From: Bacillota bacterium
GTDB lineage: Bacteria; Bacillota; Clostridia; Acetivibrionales; DSM-1351
Assembly (NCBI GenBank): GCA_023436515.1
Contig: JAEZIV010000016.1
Span: forward strand, 1 to 12,724
Reading direction: 5' to 3'
Length of the DNA stretch: 12,724 nucleotides
Shown here in pieces: positions 4,905 through 12,724 of the stretch; the first letter of the stretch is position 1, and the number at the start of each line of letters is the position of its first letter. The translations under genes were made by a program, and so were the position numbers. The notes beneath the pieces are model-generated. The model was not told where the DNA came from, did not search any database, and saw nothing but the letters and a program-made list of their open reading frames with translations.

Positions 4905-7900
4905 TTATTTCTCCTTTTCTGTGCAATAAATATTTTTAAAGGTTTTTAGTTCCTTCTCAAATGCAAGAAAACTATAGAGTACATCCTTAAATTTACTTCG
5001 TCTTACCGCAAGCTCTATCTGAAAGGCAAGACTTTTTAACTCGTCTGCACCAATACTATTGCATAGGTTTTTAAGCTCATGTGCATATTTTCCGGTCAAC
5101 GACAAATCCTTTTCATTAATGCATTCTTCCAAGCATACCATTGCTTTTTCTATTTTCTCAATCTGTTCTCCGTTCACTTTGTCAAAATCTCTATTACTCA
5201 TCTTCTGTACAAACACAATGTTTCCGCTGCTGTCTATTTTAAGACTGTTAGCTTCTGAATTCATCTGGATCTTGACATATACCTCTTCTATTACCCTGAA
5301 CATTTCTTCCATTCTTACGGGCTTTGGAATGTATTCATCCATACCGAGTTCCAGAAATCTTTCCCTGTCTCCCTGCAGTGCATGGGCAGTTATTGCGATT
5401 ATTGGTGTATGATAATTTGTACCCTCTCTCTCTCTGATACATTGCGCTGTCTGAATACCGTCCATTTCTGGCATATGAATATCCATGAGAATAACATTAT
5501 ATTTATTTTTTGAATGAAGCTCAAGCACTTCAATTCCGCTGTTTGCAGTATCAACCTTGTAGCCCCGCTCCTTCAGCATTCTTGAAATAACTGTCCGATT
5601 AACAGAATCATCTTCTGCAAGAAGTATATGCAGGTTGTAGGAGGTCTTGTGATGAACGGATATATGATGTTTAACTTCCTGTGCTGCCTCACCTTCTTTA
5701 AATCTTACAGTAAAGTGAAAGGTACTGCCCTTCCCTTTCTCGCTTTCAATCCATACTCTGCCGCCCATCATCTCTGCCAATTGCCTTGAAATGGCCAAGC
5801 CCAGCCCATTACCTCCATATTTTCTGGTAATTGAACCATCCACCTGACTAAAGGTTTTAAAAAGCTTCTCCTGTTCAGCTTCACTAATACCTATCCCGGT
5901 ATCTGCTATTGAAAACTGCAGTTCAACCTGCTCTTCTTCAACATGGTTTTTCCTGACAGATATTTTTACTTCCCCTTCCTCGGTAAACTTAATAGCATTT
6001 CCAATAAGGTTGTTAAGTATCTGCTTGAGTCTATTGGGATCTCCCTTTAAGTATTGCGGAATACCGGAATAGAAGGAGTAATTTATTTCCAAGCCCTTTT
6101 TCTCAGCTACTGTGGCTTGTGTTTTAAATATATCTTCAATAAGCTCTCTTATATTAAAATTGATATCATCAATTAACAGCTTTCCTGCTTCCATTTTTGA
6201 AAAATCCAGAATATCATTTATTATTTTCAACAGGGAATCGACGCAGTTTTTAGCTGTTTTAAGATTATCCTTTTGTTCTAAATCCAGTCCGGTATGCAGG
6301 GTAAGATCGATCATTCCAACTATACCATTTAAAGGTGTCCGAATTTCATGACTCATGTTGGCAAGAAACTCGCTTTTTGCCTTATTTGCTTTTTCAGCCT
6401 CTTCCTTAGCCCTTTTAAGCTCGATTTCCGCCTTTTTCTTTTGATCAATATCAGTAATAACAATTGCAAAATGATCTTTCTGCGGACTGTATAAGGCAAT
6501 TGAATACCACTTTTTATAGATTTCAGAGAACACTTCATCAACGGAGATACTATTCCCATCCTGAAGCATTTTTTCAACAATGCAGAAATCAAGCTGAAGT
6601 ATCTGCTGAGTGGAATCAAAAAGCTCGGAGTACAGCTTGCCTTCAATCTCTTTACCCTCAAATCCAAACATCTTTTTGAAGGCCTCATTTACTATTAAGA
6701 ACTCAACGTCGGAGCATTGTCCCTTTTCGTCATATACAACCCTGTGATATGCAAATCCGCTGTGCAGATTCATAAACAGATGTCTATACCTCTCCTCACT
6801 TTCAAGCAGGAGGCTTTCGGTTATCTTTTTACCATTGATATCCAGACCTATTCCTATGTAACCATCCTGGTTTCCATGCATATCAATAAAGGGTTTTATG
6901 ATAATATATATCCATCTGTATTCACCGCTAACATGCCTTAGCCTTAATTCTGTATTGTTAAGAAAAAGCTTATTAATCTGTTCTTCAGTATCTATTGAGA
7001 GCCTTTCTCTGTCTTCAATATGAGTATACCGGAGCCAGCCCTCCTCAAGAATTTCCTGTTCACTCCTGCCTATATATTCTGATAAACTTCGACTGACATA
7101 AACATTCTTCCCGGAATTGTTTGTCTTCCATATCATAGCAGGAAAGTTTTCCATCATCTTGAGGCTGAAATTATTGGCCTCAATCAATCTCTTCTCACGT
7201 TCCATACTATCGGTCACATCGTTTATTACAAGTAAAATTGCTTTCTCTCCGGCAAGGTTTATGGGTATAAAGAATATGTTATACCAGGGAGTCTCAACCT
7301 TACCATTCCGCATTACTGTCTGTTGTATGACAAGATCTCTGTTGGGTATTCCTGTTTTGATAACAGATACAATTTTTTTTCTTATTTCACATAGTCCGCA
7401 TTGTACTCCATATCCGCAGCCTCTTTCTCTGCTGCCTAGACAATTAATTCCATCCCCATAGCTTAATCCTAAAACCTCCTCAACAGTCAGATCAAGCATT
7501 TGAAGAAAGGCTGGATTCACCTCTTTAATAACTCTGTTGTAATCCATTATGAGCATTCCCAAGGGAGAATAGTCGAAGGTCATCTTCAGGTTGTTCCTCT
7601 CCTGAACCAGCTCCTCCTCAATTTTTTTTATTCTGCTGATATCACGGAAAACAACTACAACACCGTCTATATTATCCCCTTCGCCCTTTATGGGTGAACA
7701 GCTTGCTGATACAATAAGCCTCTCACCCGGTTTGGAGACAAGGGCCGAATTATTCTTAAGCCCTACCACAGCTTTCAGCCGCAATGCCTCATCAATGGGA
7801 TTTTCCATTATTTCTCCGGTTTTTATGTTTATAAGGGGGAATACCTCATGGAAATCCTTCCCCATCGCGTCCTCAGTTGTCCAACCTGTCAAAGCCTCAG

Positions 7901-7997
7901 CCGACCTATTGATAAAAACAATCTTGCTGTATATATCTACCACGATCAGGCCATCACCAATATTGTCCAGCACAGCAGTCACTCTATTTTTCTCCAT
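4905..7997 (-). CDS. Hybrid sensor histidine kinase: four PAS domains, kinase, REC, HPt
   Basis: A 1030-residue soluble multi-sensor kinase without membrane segments. Order: PAS1 (about 5-125), PAS2 (135-265), PAS3 (275-393), PAS4 (400-520), a short coiled coil, then a HisKA domain with His550 in MSHEIRTPLNG. The ATPase domain has an N-box ending NLIGNAIKF, G1 DTGIGI (699-704) and G2 GGNGLGLAI (728-736). A receiver with Asp839 in MDIHMPEMDG follows, then a C-terminal HPt-like domain with His973 in AHELKNLCNSIGA. This is a full His-Asp-His relay whose final acceptor is probably the receiver encoded one base downstream. PAS2 carries four cysteines (186, 194, 200, 203; C-x7-C-x5-C-x2-C), a likely metal or Fe-S site. 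A GTG at 8006 is in frame, but the ATG at 7997 has AAGGGG 8 bases upstream and the GTG overlaps that site. The gap to cheD is 12 bases. Confidence 0.95.
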   Translation of the reverse strand: MEKNRVTAVLDNIGDGLIVVDIYSKIVFINRSAEALTGWTTEDAMGKDFHEVFPLINIKTGEIMENPIDEALRLKAVVGLKNNSALVSKPGERLIVSASCSPIKGEGDNIDGVVVVFRDISRIKKIEEELVQERNNLKMTFDYSPLGMLIMDYNRVIKEVNPAFLQMLDLTVEEVLGLSYGDGINCLGSRERGCGYGVQCGLCEIRKKIVSVIKTGIPNRDLVIQQTVMRNGKVETPWYNIFFIPINLAGEKAILLVINDVTDSMEREKRLIEANNFSLKMMENFPAMIWKTNNSGKNVYVSRSLSEYIGRSEQEILEEGWLRYTHIEDRERLSIDTEEQINKLFLNNTELRLRHVSGEYRWIYIIIKPFIDMHGNQDGYIGIGLDINGKKITESLLLESEERYRHLFMNLHSGFAYHRVVYDEKGQCSDVEFLIVNEAFKKMFGFEGKEIEGKLYSELFDSTQQILQLDFCIVEKMLQDGNSISVDEVFSEIYKKWYSIALYSPQKDHFAIVITDIDQKKKAEIELKRAKEEAEKANKAKSEFLANMSHEIRTPLNGIVGMIDLTLHTGLDLEQKDNLKTAKNCVDSLLKIINDILDFSKMEAGKLLIDDINFNIRELIEDIFKTQATVAEKKGLEINYSFYSGIPQYLKGDPNRLKQILNNLIGNAIKFTEEGEVKISVRKNHVEEEQVELQFSIADTGIGISEAEQEKLFKTFSQVDGSITRKYGGNGLGLAISRQLAEMMGGRVWIESEKGKGSTFHFTVRFKEGEAAQEVKHHISVHHKTSYNLHILLAEDDSVNRTVISRMLKERGYKVDTANSGIEVLELHSKNKYNVILMDIHMPEMDGIQTAQCIREREGTNYHTPIIAITAHALQGDRERFLELGMDEYIPKPVRMEEMFRVIEEVYVKIQMNSEANSLKIDSSGNIVFVQKMSNRDFDKVNGEQIEKIEKAMVCLEECINEKDLSLTGKYAHELKNLCNSIGADELKSLAFQIELAVRRSKFKDVLYSFLAFEKELKTFKNIYCTEKEK

Positions 7998-8009
7998 TTT
8001 GTTCACCCC

Positions 8010-8480
8010 TTAAATAATGATTGGGTGGGTAGACATCATGACAAGCCCAGTATTTGCATCTAATTCAATGGTTCTGCTGACCTTGCCGCCAATTTCTGCA
8101 TTATTTACTTTAAGACTCAAGCTGTTCAGAGTTTCATAAACAGCCTCTATGTTTCTTCTGCCGATGTGAAAGACATCCTTTTCTCCGATGGACCCTGCTC
8201 CTCCAAAAATCTGAATTTGCAGCTCCTCCTTTTTGCAGTTGCAGTCCCTGTATAGCCTGTTAAGCATCAACGGTATTCCTGTACTAGCATAATAACATGG
8301 TCTGGCAAAGGCCTCCTCGGCAGTGGCTGGTCTGGGAAGAGCCACATGAATCATTGCACCCCTATGCCTTATGGGACTATAGGCGGTAACCGCAACACAG
8401 GAGCCTAGTGCAAAGGTTTTGATGGCATCAATGCTGTAGTTTGATACAGCATATTCGCCAATACCTATTATCGATTTCAT
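8010..8480 (-). CDS. cheD: Chemoreceptor glutamine deamidase CheD
   Basis: CheD deamidates glutamines in receptor methylation regions and, in Bacillus and Thermotoga, binds CheC. The 156-residue product has the family's catalytic residues: Cys28 in LGSCV, His45 in MIHVALP and Thr22 upstream of the cysteine, plus the conserved YASTGIPLML segment. The ATG follows AAGGAG by 6 bases; the gene starts 10 bases after cheB and ends 12 bases before the hybrid kinase. No cheC is seen in the window; cheX is the only phosphatase of that family here, so CheD's usual partner would have to be encoded elsewhere. Confidence 0.96.
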   Translation of the reverse strand: MKSIIGIGEYAVSNYSIDAIKTFALGSCVAVTAYSPIRHRGAMIHVALPRPATAEEAFARPCYYASTGIPLMLNRLYRDCNCKKEELQIQIFGGAGSIGEKDVFHIGRRNIEAVYETLNSLSLKVNNAEIGGKVSRTIELDANTGLVMMSTHPIII

Positions 8481-8490
8481 AAATATCTCC

Positions 8491-9504
8491 TTACTTTAGC
8501 ATTTCAACCAATAACTGCGGGATTTTGTCAAGGGCGCTCTGCTTTTCTATCGCACCTATTTCGAAGGCCACCCTTGGCATACCAAAAACAATAGAGGACT
8601 TTTCATCCTGTCCGATTGTACGGGACCCTTTTCTTCTCATTGCCAGTAAACCTCTTGCCCCATCGTAGCCCATACCCGTCAATATTATCCCAACAGCATT
8701 GCTTCCCGCTTCTTTTGCGACAGATTCAAACAGTATATCTACTGAAGGACAATGTCCGTTCACCTTTTCTCCAGCAAAGACTTCTACTTTGAATTTATCA
8801 CCAACTCTTTTAATGCGCATATGCCTGTCACCGGGTGCAATAAGGGCTTTGCCCTTCTCCAGCCAGTCTCCGGTCTCTGCTTCCTTAACATTTAGCTTTG
8901 TCTGACTGTTCAGCCTCTCGGCAAACATTTTAGAAAACACTGAAGGAATATGTTGTACTATAAGTATCCCCGGCATTTCTGCAGGCAGCTTGCTCAGGAT
9001 GCTGAATATGGCTTCAGTTCCTCCTGTAGATGCTCCGATGGCTATTATTTTATTTGTGGAAGTACTGACCTTTGGCAAGCTACTCTCAGCTACGGGAATA
9101 TTTGCTACAATCTTTGCTTTAGCAGCTATCTTTATTTTAGCAATTATATCCAATAGGAAAGACTCTACACTTTTTGGTGACTGTACCTCCGGCTTTTGGA
9201 TAAAGTCTACCGCACCGGCATTCATAGCATCAAATACCGCCTCATTAACGGTACTGATTACAATAACAGGAATAGAATACTGGGGGAGCAGTCTCCTGAT
9301 AAATTCTATTCCATTCATTTTAGGCATTTCCACATCACAGGTCATAACATCGGGCTCAAACTGTAATATTTTGTCTCTTGCATCGAAGGGATCAGCAGCC
9401 TTGGCTACCACCTCAATTGAAGGATCAGTTTCAATCCCTCTGGCTATAACCTCTCTGAACAGCAAGCTGTCGTCAACTACCAATACTTTGATCTTTCTGT
9501 TCAT
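8491..9504 (-). CDS. cheB: Receptor methylesterase/deamidase CheB
   Basis: CheB removes methyl groups from receptor glutamates when phosphorylated by CheA. The 337-residue product has a receiver domain with Asp11-Asp12 and Asp57 (TCDVEMPKMNG), an interdomain linker at about 125-150, and the methylesterase domain with the catalytic triad Ser159 (GASTGG), His185 (VQHIP) and Asp281 (GMGYDGA). Length and layout are those of full-size CheB. It starts 12 bases after cheR; the strong AAAGGAG site overlaps the cheR end and is rather far (about 15 bases), while a weaker GGGTG is nearer. Paired with cheR and cheD, it completes the adaptation system for the receptor encoded upstream. Confidence 0.97.
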   Translation of the reverse strand: MNRKIKVLVVDDSLLFREVIARGIETDPSIEVVAKAADPFDARDKILQFEPDVMTCDVEMPKMNGIEFIRRLLPQYSIPVIVISTVNEAVFDAMNAGAVDFIQKPEVQSPKSVESFLLDIIAKIKIAAKAKIVANIPVAESSLPKVSTSTNKIIAIGASTGGTEAIFSILSKLPAEMPGILIVQHIPSVFSKMFAERLNSQTKLNVKEAETGDWLEKGKALIAPGDRHMRIKRVGDKFKVEVFAGEKVNGHCPSVDILFESVAKEAGSNAVGIILTGMGYDGARGLLAMRRKGSRTIGQDEKSSIVFGMPRVAFEIGAIEKQSALDKIPQLLVEMLK

Positions 9505-9516
9505 AAAAACACCCGA

Positions 9517-10332
9517 CTACTCCTTTCTGTATACTGAGGGTAGTATGTATTTGAACCTCGTAGTTTCTCTGCTTAGGGATTCGGAATGTCCGATAAATAA
9601 ATACCCTCCATACTCCAAGCTGTCGTAGAGCTTATCAACCAGTCTGTTTTTCGTCTCATTGTCAAAATAAATCATAACATTGCGACAGAATATAGCATGG
9701 AGCTTCTTCCTGAAGGGAAATACATTATCCATTAAATTCAGCTTTCTAAAAATAACTTCATCCTTTATTCTATCAATCAACACCGCGTTATCCCCATCAT
9801 AGGCCTTGAAATAATTCGTTTTCCACACGGATGGCAGCGGAGCTATTTTATCCATGCTATACACGCCTTTTTTGGCCAAATCCAACACATGCTCTGAAAT
9901 GTCAGTAGCCAAAATCTTTGTATCCCACCACATTTTTGCCTTGCCAAAATACTCATCAATAAGCATGGCAAGGGTGTAGGCTTCCTCTCCTGTGGAACAA
10001 GCGGCACACCACACACGTAAGTCCTTCTCGGTTACTTTTTCAGCTAGGTAGGGAAGTACCTTGTTTTTAAAATACTCAAAATGGCTTGACTCTCGCATAA
10101 AGTAAGTATGGTTGGTTGTTATTTTGTTTACTAGAGTTATAACTGCATTTCCGGTTTTATCTGCTATCAGATAGTCATAATACTCTGTAAAACTGTTGAA
10201 TCCAGACTGTTGCAAGACATTGTGCAGTCTTCCCGAAACAAGTGTCCTCTTCTCTTCCTTCAACCTGATCCCGTAATTATTCTTAATATATTCAGATAAC
10301 TGTTGAAATTCCTTATTGGTTAACTCTACCAC
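9517..10332 (-). CDS. cheR: Chemoreceptor methyltransferase CheR
   Basis: CheR transfers methyl groups from S-adenosylmethionine to glutamates in the receptor's cytoplasmic helices. The 271-residue product has the N-terminal helical domain (1-75), the TNHTYFMRE motif (73-81), the SAM-binding WCAACSTGEEAYT (108-120), the LATDIS acidic loop (141-146) and the IFCRNVMIYFD segment (214-224). The start is GTG, with GGAGG unusually close (4 bases); no better in-frame start exists nearby. It follows the mcp gene after a 103-base gap that contains a GC-rich hairpin, and precedes cheB by 12 bases. Confidence 0.96.
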   Translation of the reverse strand: MVELTNKEFQQLSEYIKNNYGIRLKEEKRTLVSGRLHNVLQQSGFNSFTEYYDYLIADKTGNAVITLVNKITTNHTYFMRESSHFEYFKNKVLPYLAEKVTEKDLRVWCAACSTGEEAYTLAMLIDEYFGKAKMWWDTKILATDISEHVLDLAKKGVYSMDKIAPLPSVWKTNYFKAYDGDNAVLIDRIKDEVIFRKLNLMDNVFPFRKKLHAIFCRNVMIYFDNETKNRLVDKLYDSLEYGGYLFIGHSESLSRETTRFKYILPSVYRKE

Positions 10333-10397
10333 GTTACCTCCGGTTTTTCGCTGGTATAAGCAATGTAAATATTTTATAGTAAAGCATTATTATTCGC

Positions 10398-10420
10398 CGG
10401 GAGGGCAGTCGCCCCTCCCG
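10398..10420 (-). other. GC-rich hairpin between mcp and cheR
   Basis: A perfect 8-bp stem (CGGGAGGG with CCCTCCCG) closes a 7-base loop, 15 bases after the mcp stop codon. The minus strand continues with GCGAATAATAATG, without a T-run, so full termination is unlikely. A stem like this in mid-operon can protect the 3' end of the upstream message and let mcp-cheW RNA outnumber cheRBD RNA. That role is inferred. Confidence 0.65.
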
Positions 10421-10435
10421 ACTTCTTATTTGTTA

Positions 10436-12163
10436 TTAATATTTTCCGAAATCTCTGTCACTTAATATAATTTTCTTGGGGGCAGCAGCTGCAGCTTCCT
10501 TTTGCCCTTCATGAACCACTGTCGATCCCTTCCTGGCATTCATTTGATCCAACAGCTTTAAAATATCGGGATTGAGATCATCAACACCCCTATATGTCTG
10601 AACAGCATTTTTTGACTTTCTGAGTCTAAACCTGGAGACCTGTTCCTTTAGAAGCTCAGCCTGACTTGAAAGCTCCTCACTGGCTGCTGCACTTTCCTCA
10701 GAGGTAGCCGAGTTTGTCTGAACAACTTCGGAAACCTGCATTATACCCTGATTTACCTGTGCAATACCTGTGGCCTGCTCATTAGATGCAACATCAATAT
10801 TGTTGACAAGACCGGCTACCTTTGTAACATCCTCAACGATTTTGTTCAAGGCTTCTGCTGTCTGATTTGCTATTTTTGTGCCACCCTCTACCTTTTTGAT
10901 GGAGCCCTCAATCATATCAGTAGTTTCTTTAGCTGCACTTGCTGATCTTGCTGCGAGGTTTCTGACTTCCTCAGCCACAACTGCAAAGCCCTTACCGTGC
11001 TGTCCTGCTCTTGCAGCTTCAACTGCTGCGTTGAGTGCCAGTATATTTGTTTGGAAGGCAATGTCATCTATTACCTTTATGATCCTTGAAATATTGCTTG
11101 AGGACTCATTTATATCCTCCATTGCCTTTAACATTTCCTTCATCTGATCATTTCCATGAATTGCATTGTTCTTAGCAGTTACAGCAAGAGTATTTGCCTT
11201 ATTTGCATTCTCGGCATTGAGTCTGGTCTGAGAAGCTATCTCTTCAAGAGAGGCGGTAAGCTCCTCAACAGAGCTTGCCTGTTCGGTAGCGCCCTGAGAC
11301 AGCGCCATACTTGAATCAGATACCTGTTTTGAACCTGAAGCTACCTGTTCAGAAGCAACGTTTATATTTGACATTACATCGTTTAGGTTGTCTGTCATTT
11401 TAGTAAAGGCTTGAGCCAGTATGCCCACCTCATCCTTTGTTTCAACGTTGATGCTTACGTCTAGATTACCTTCGGCAATTAGGTTCGCAGATGCTACAAG
11501 CTTATTCAGCGGTCTACTGATAATATTTGCGACTACTAGCCCAAGACCAACTGATAATATAACACCTGCAATTATTATTGCAATCATTATGAGGGATTGG
11601 CTCTTGTATTCAGCAGTGCTCTCGGTTGACAGGGTATGCGCCTTATCTGTGTTATAATTGATCATTTCCTCAACAGCACTGTCTACTGCTAATCTTGCAT
11701 TGGTAAACTCTAAAATTCTTCTATTCGCCTCATCAAATTTACCATCCTCAATCATACCCAGATGCTCGGTTCTGATTGCTCTATAGGTCTGTAAATTAGC
11801 CATCAATTTATCATATAGTTCCCTGTTGTATTTATCATCACCTATCGTTTTCTCATATGCAGCCAGTGTGGCGTTATTTTCATCTGTAAAGCCGTTTATT
11901 TCATTTACTCTCTCCTGATATTTCGAAGCATCTCTTTCATATAAAAGCAGAAGATAATTTGATCTTATTACAAGCAAGGACTTTTCTACTTTTGCAAGGG
12001 ATGTTGCTGAAATAAAGTTTTTGCTGTACATTTCTTCCCCACGCTGGTTTATAGTCCCCATATTGTGAATACCCATATATCCTATTATACCGGTAAAAAT
12101 CGCCAATATTACAAAGCATATTATAAGCTTTATCTTTATTTTTAAATCTCCGAACCATTTCAT
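10436..12163 (-). CDS. Methyl-accepting chemotaxis protein, transmembrane
   Basis: A 575-residue chemoreceptor. Visible in order: first membrane helix (about 11-32), an all-helical external sensor domain (33-188) of the four-helix-bundle type, second membrane helix (190-214), a HAMP domain (about 215-267), then the long coiled-coil signalling hairpin with the conserved tip [20 protein letters not shown] (365-384). Two Glu/Gln-rich candidate methylation zones flank the tip, around 292-312 and 486-503. The C-terminal tail ends RDFGKY after an alanine-rich linker and has no NWETF-like pentapeptide for tethering CheR. The ligand cannot be told from sequence. The ATG follows GGGAGG by 8 bases and lies 14 bases after the first cheW, with cheR next, so this receptor is probably a main client of the local adaptation enzymes. 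Confidence 0.96.
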   Translation of the reverse strand: MKWFGDLKIKIKLIICFVILAIFTGIIGYMGIHNMGTINQRGEEMYSKNFISATSLAKVEKSLLVIRSNYLLLLYERDASKYQERVNEINGFTDENNATLAAYEKTIGDDKYNRELYDKLMANLQTYRAIRTEHLGMIEDGKFDEANRRILEFTNARLAVDSAVEEMINYNTDKAHTLSTESTAEYKSQSLIMIAIIIAGVILSVGLGLVVANIISRPLNKLVASANLIAEGNLDVSINVETKDEVGILAQAFTKMTDNLNDVMSNINVASEQVASGSKQVSDSSMALSQGATEQASSVEELTASLEEIASQTRLNAENANKANTLAVTAKNNAIHGNDQMKEMLKAMEDINESSSNISRIIKVIDDIAFQTNILALNAAVEAARAGQHGKGFAVVAEEVRNLAARSASAAKETTDMIEGSIKKVEGGTKIANQTAEALNKIVEDVTKVAGLVNNIDVASNEQATGIAQVNQGIMQVSEVVQTNSATSEESAAASEELSSQAELLKEQVSRFRLRKSKNAVQTYRGVDDLNPDILKLLDQMNARKGSTVVHEGQKEAAAAAPKKIILSDRDFGKY

Positions 12164-12177
12164 AGCATCGCCCTCCC

Positions 12178-12666
12178 TTAAAGGTTTTGAATTTGGTCTG
12201 AATCCTCTTCATTTAATAATTTATTGCAGTCAAGCAAAAGCTTCACTTCCCCATGAACCTTGCCAATACCCTTTACATATTTATTCCCTCCGTGGTTAAA
12301 CTCAGGAGGCGGTACTATTTCCGTTTCGGGGATGGATATTACCTCTGATACGCTATCCACAATGAGTCCAATGGAAAGCTCCATTATGTCAATTACAATT
12401 ACACAGGTACGATCGCTGTATTCCTTAAAATCTTTACGAAATCTCAGCCTTACATCCATAACTGGGATGATCTTTCCCCTGAGATTAATTATTCCCCGGA
12501 TATAATCCGGGAGCTCAGGGACTTGGGTAATGGGCTGTATACCAATAATTTCGGTAACATAGGAAATTTCAATTCCATAGGATTCCTTCCCGAGATTAAA
12601 GGTAAGATATCTGCCTTTTTGAGTATCCTCCTGCTCTATCACTTCCTGTTCCTGCATCTCGTCCAT
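12178..12666 (-). CDS. cheW: Chemotaxis coupling protein CheW (first copy, next to the receptor)
   Basis: A 162-residue CheW-domain protein with the hallmark [16 protein letters not shown] (57-72), [11 protein letters not shown] and the VPPPEF loop. It differs from the second cheW (1582-2010) by an acidic, glutamine-rich N-terminal extension of about 17 residues and an acidic C-terminal tail. An AAAGGGG ribosome site lies 10 bases before the ATG at 12666; a second in-frame ATG at codon 4 is possible. The gene sits directly before mcp, so it may favour coupling of that receptor, whereas the other copy is next to cheA. That division of labour is inference. Confidence 0.95.
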   Translation of the reverse strand: MDEMQEQEVIEQEDTQKGRYLTFNLGKESYGIEISYVTEIIGIQPITQVPELPDYIRGIINLRGKIIPVMDVRLRFRKDFKEYSDRTCVIVIDIMELSIGLIVDSVSEVISIPETEIVPPPEFNHGGNKYVKGIGKVHGEVKLLLDCNKLLNEEDSDQIQNL

Positions 12667-12672
12667 ACTATT

Positions 12673-12724
12673 CTAACCCCTTTCAAGATATTTTTCGGTT
12701 CTTCTGTCATAACCTCCTGTGTGT
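12673..12724 (-). CDS. Possible C-terminus of an unidentified upstream gene (partial)
   Basis: One minus-strand frame entering from the window edge reads GGYDRRTEKYLERG and stops with TAG at 12673-12675, six bases before cheW, overlapping its ribosome site. Such spacing fits an upstream operon member. Only 17 codons including the stop are visible, so this could be chance and no function can be given. Confidence 0.35.
   Translation of the reverse strand, partial: HTGGYDRRTEKYLERG

Noticed and set aside
6353..6688. 111-codon minus-strand frame inside the hybrid kinase
   Set aside because: It overlaps the PAS4-HisKA coding sequence in another frame and is rich in Lys, Arg and Leu without any domain.
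8990..9628. 212-codon open frame on the plus strand
   Set aside because: It is antisense to cheB and the end of cheR, both of which have complete catalytic motifs; its product is a low-complexity Ile/Ser/Ala-rich sequence typical of shadow frames.
12690..12724. AGGAGGTTATG at the window edge as the start of a small ORF
   Set aside because: The ATG is only 2 bases from AGGAGG, too close for initiation; the frame gives 23 residues and overlaps the start of cheW.
1..12724. CRISPR arrays, insertion sequences, tRNA or rRNA genes
   Set aside because: I saw no spaced direct repeats, transposase genes, terminal inverted repeats or tRNA-like cloverleaf segments on either strand.

Overview
The window looks like a motility/chemotaxis locus from an anaerobic, low-GC Gram-positive bacterium of the Clostridia (a Ruminiclostridium/Clostridium-type genome is my best guess, from protein style, A+T-rich spacers, strong GGAGG-type ribosome sites and a cyclic-di-GMP-I riboswitch; the species cannot be fixed from this sequence alone). 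Every gene I accept lies on the minus strand, so transcription runs from the high coordinates to the low ones.

Block 1 (12724 down to 3891), in transcription order: the last codons of an unidentified upstream gene, cheW (first copy), a transmembrane methyl-accepting chemotaxis protein, cheR, cheB, cheD, a 1030-residue hybrid histidine kinase with four PAS domains, a single-domain response regulator, and the CheY-P phosphatase gene cheX. Most spacings are 1 to 14 bases, as in one operon. The exceptions are the mcp-cheR gap, which holds a GC-rich hairpin, and the regulator-cheX gap. The block encodes the receptor, its coupling protein, the whole adaptation system (methylation, demethylation, deamidation), signal termination, and a separate multi-sensor phosphorelay.

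Middle (3890 down to 3250): a promoter with an extended -10, a c-di-GMP-I (GEMM-I) riboswitch, about 120 bases of further structured RNA, an intrinsic terminator, then a 53-codon ORF of unknown function that ends in a second intrinsic terminator. This is the most interesting part: c-di-GMP sensing is wired to a small unknown protein (or to a small RNA) in the middle of the chemotaxis genes.

Block 2 (3169 down to 1): a near-consensus sigma-A promoter, a 26-bp operator-like palindrome and a tetR-family gene, then cheY, a second cheW, and cheA. The cheA gene starts at 1570 and runs off the window with 523 codons visible, lacking only its C-terminal end. So the core signalling trio CheA-CheW-CheY is separated from the adaptation genes by the riboswitch module and the TetR gene.

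Expected working: the receptor with CheW controls CheA; CheA-P phosphorylates CheY and CheB; CheR, CheB and CheD adjust receptor modification; CheX removes phosphate from CheY-P. The hybrid kinase with its own REC and HPt domains probably feeds the neighbouring 135-aa regulator. Which output it controls is not visible here.
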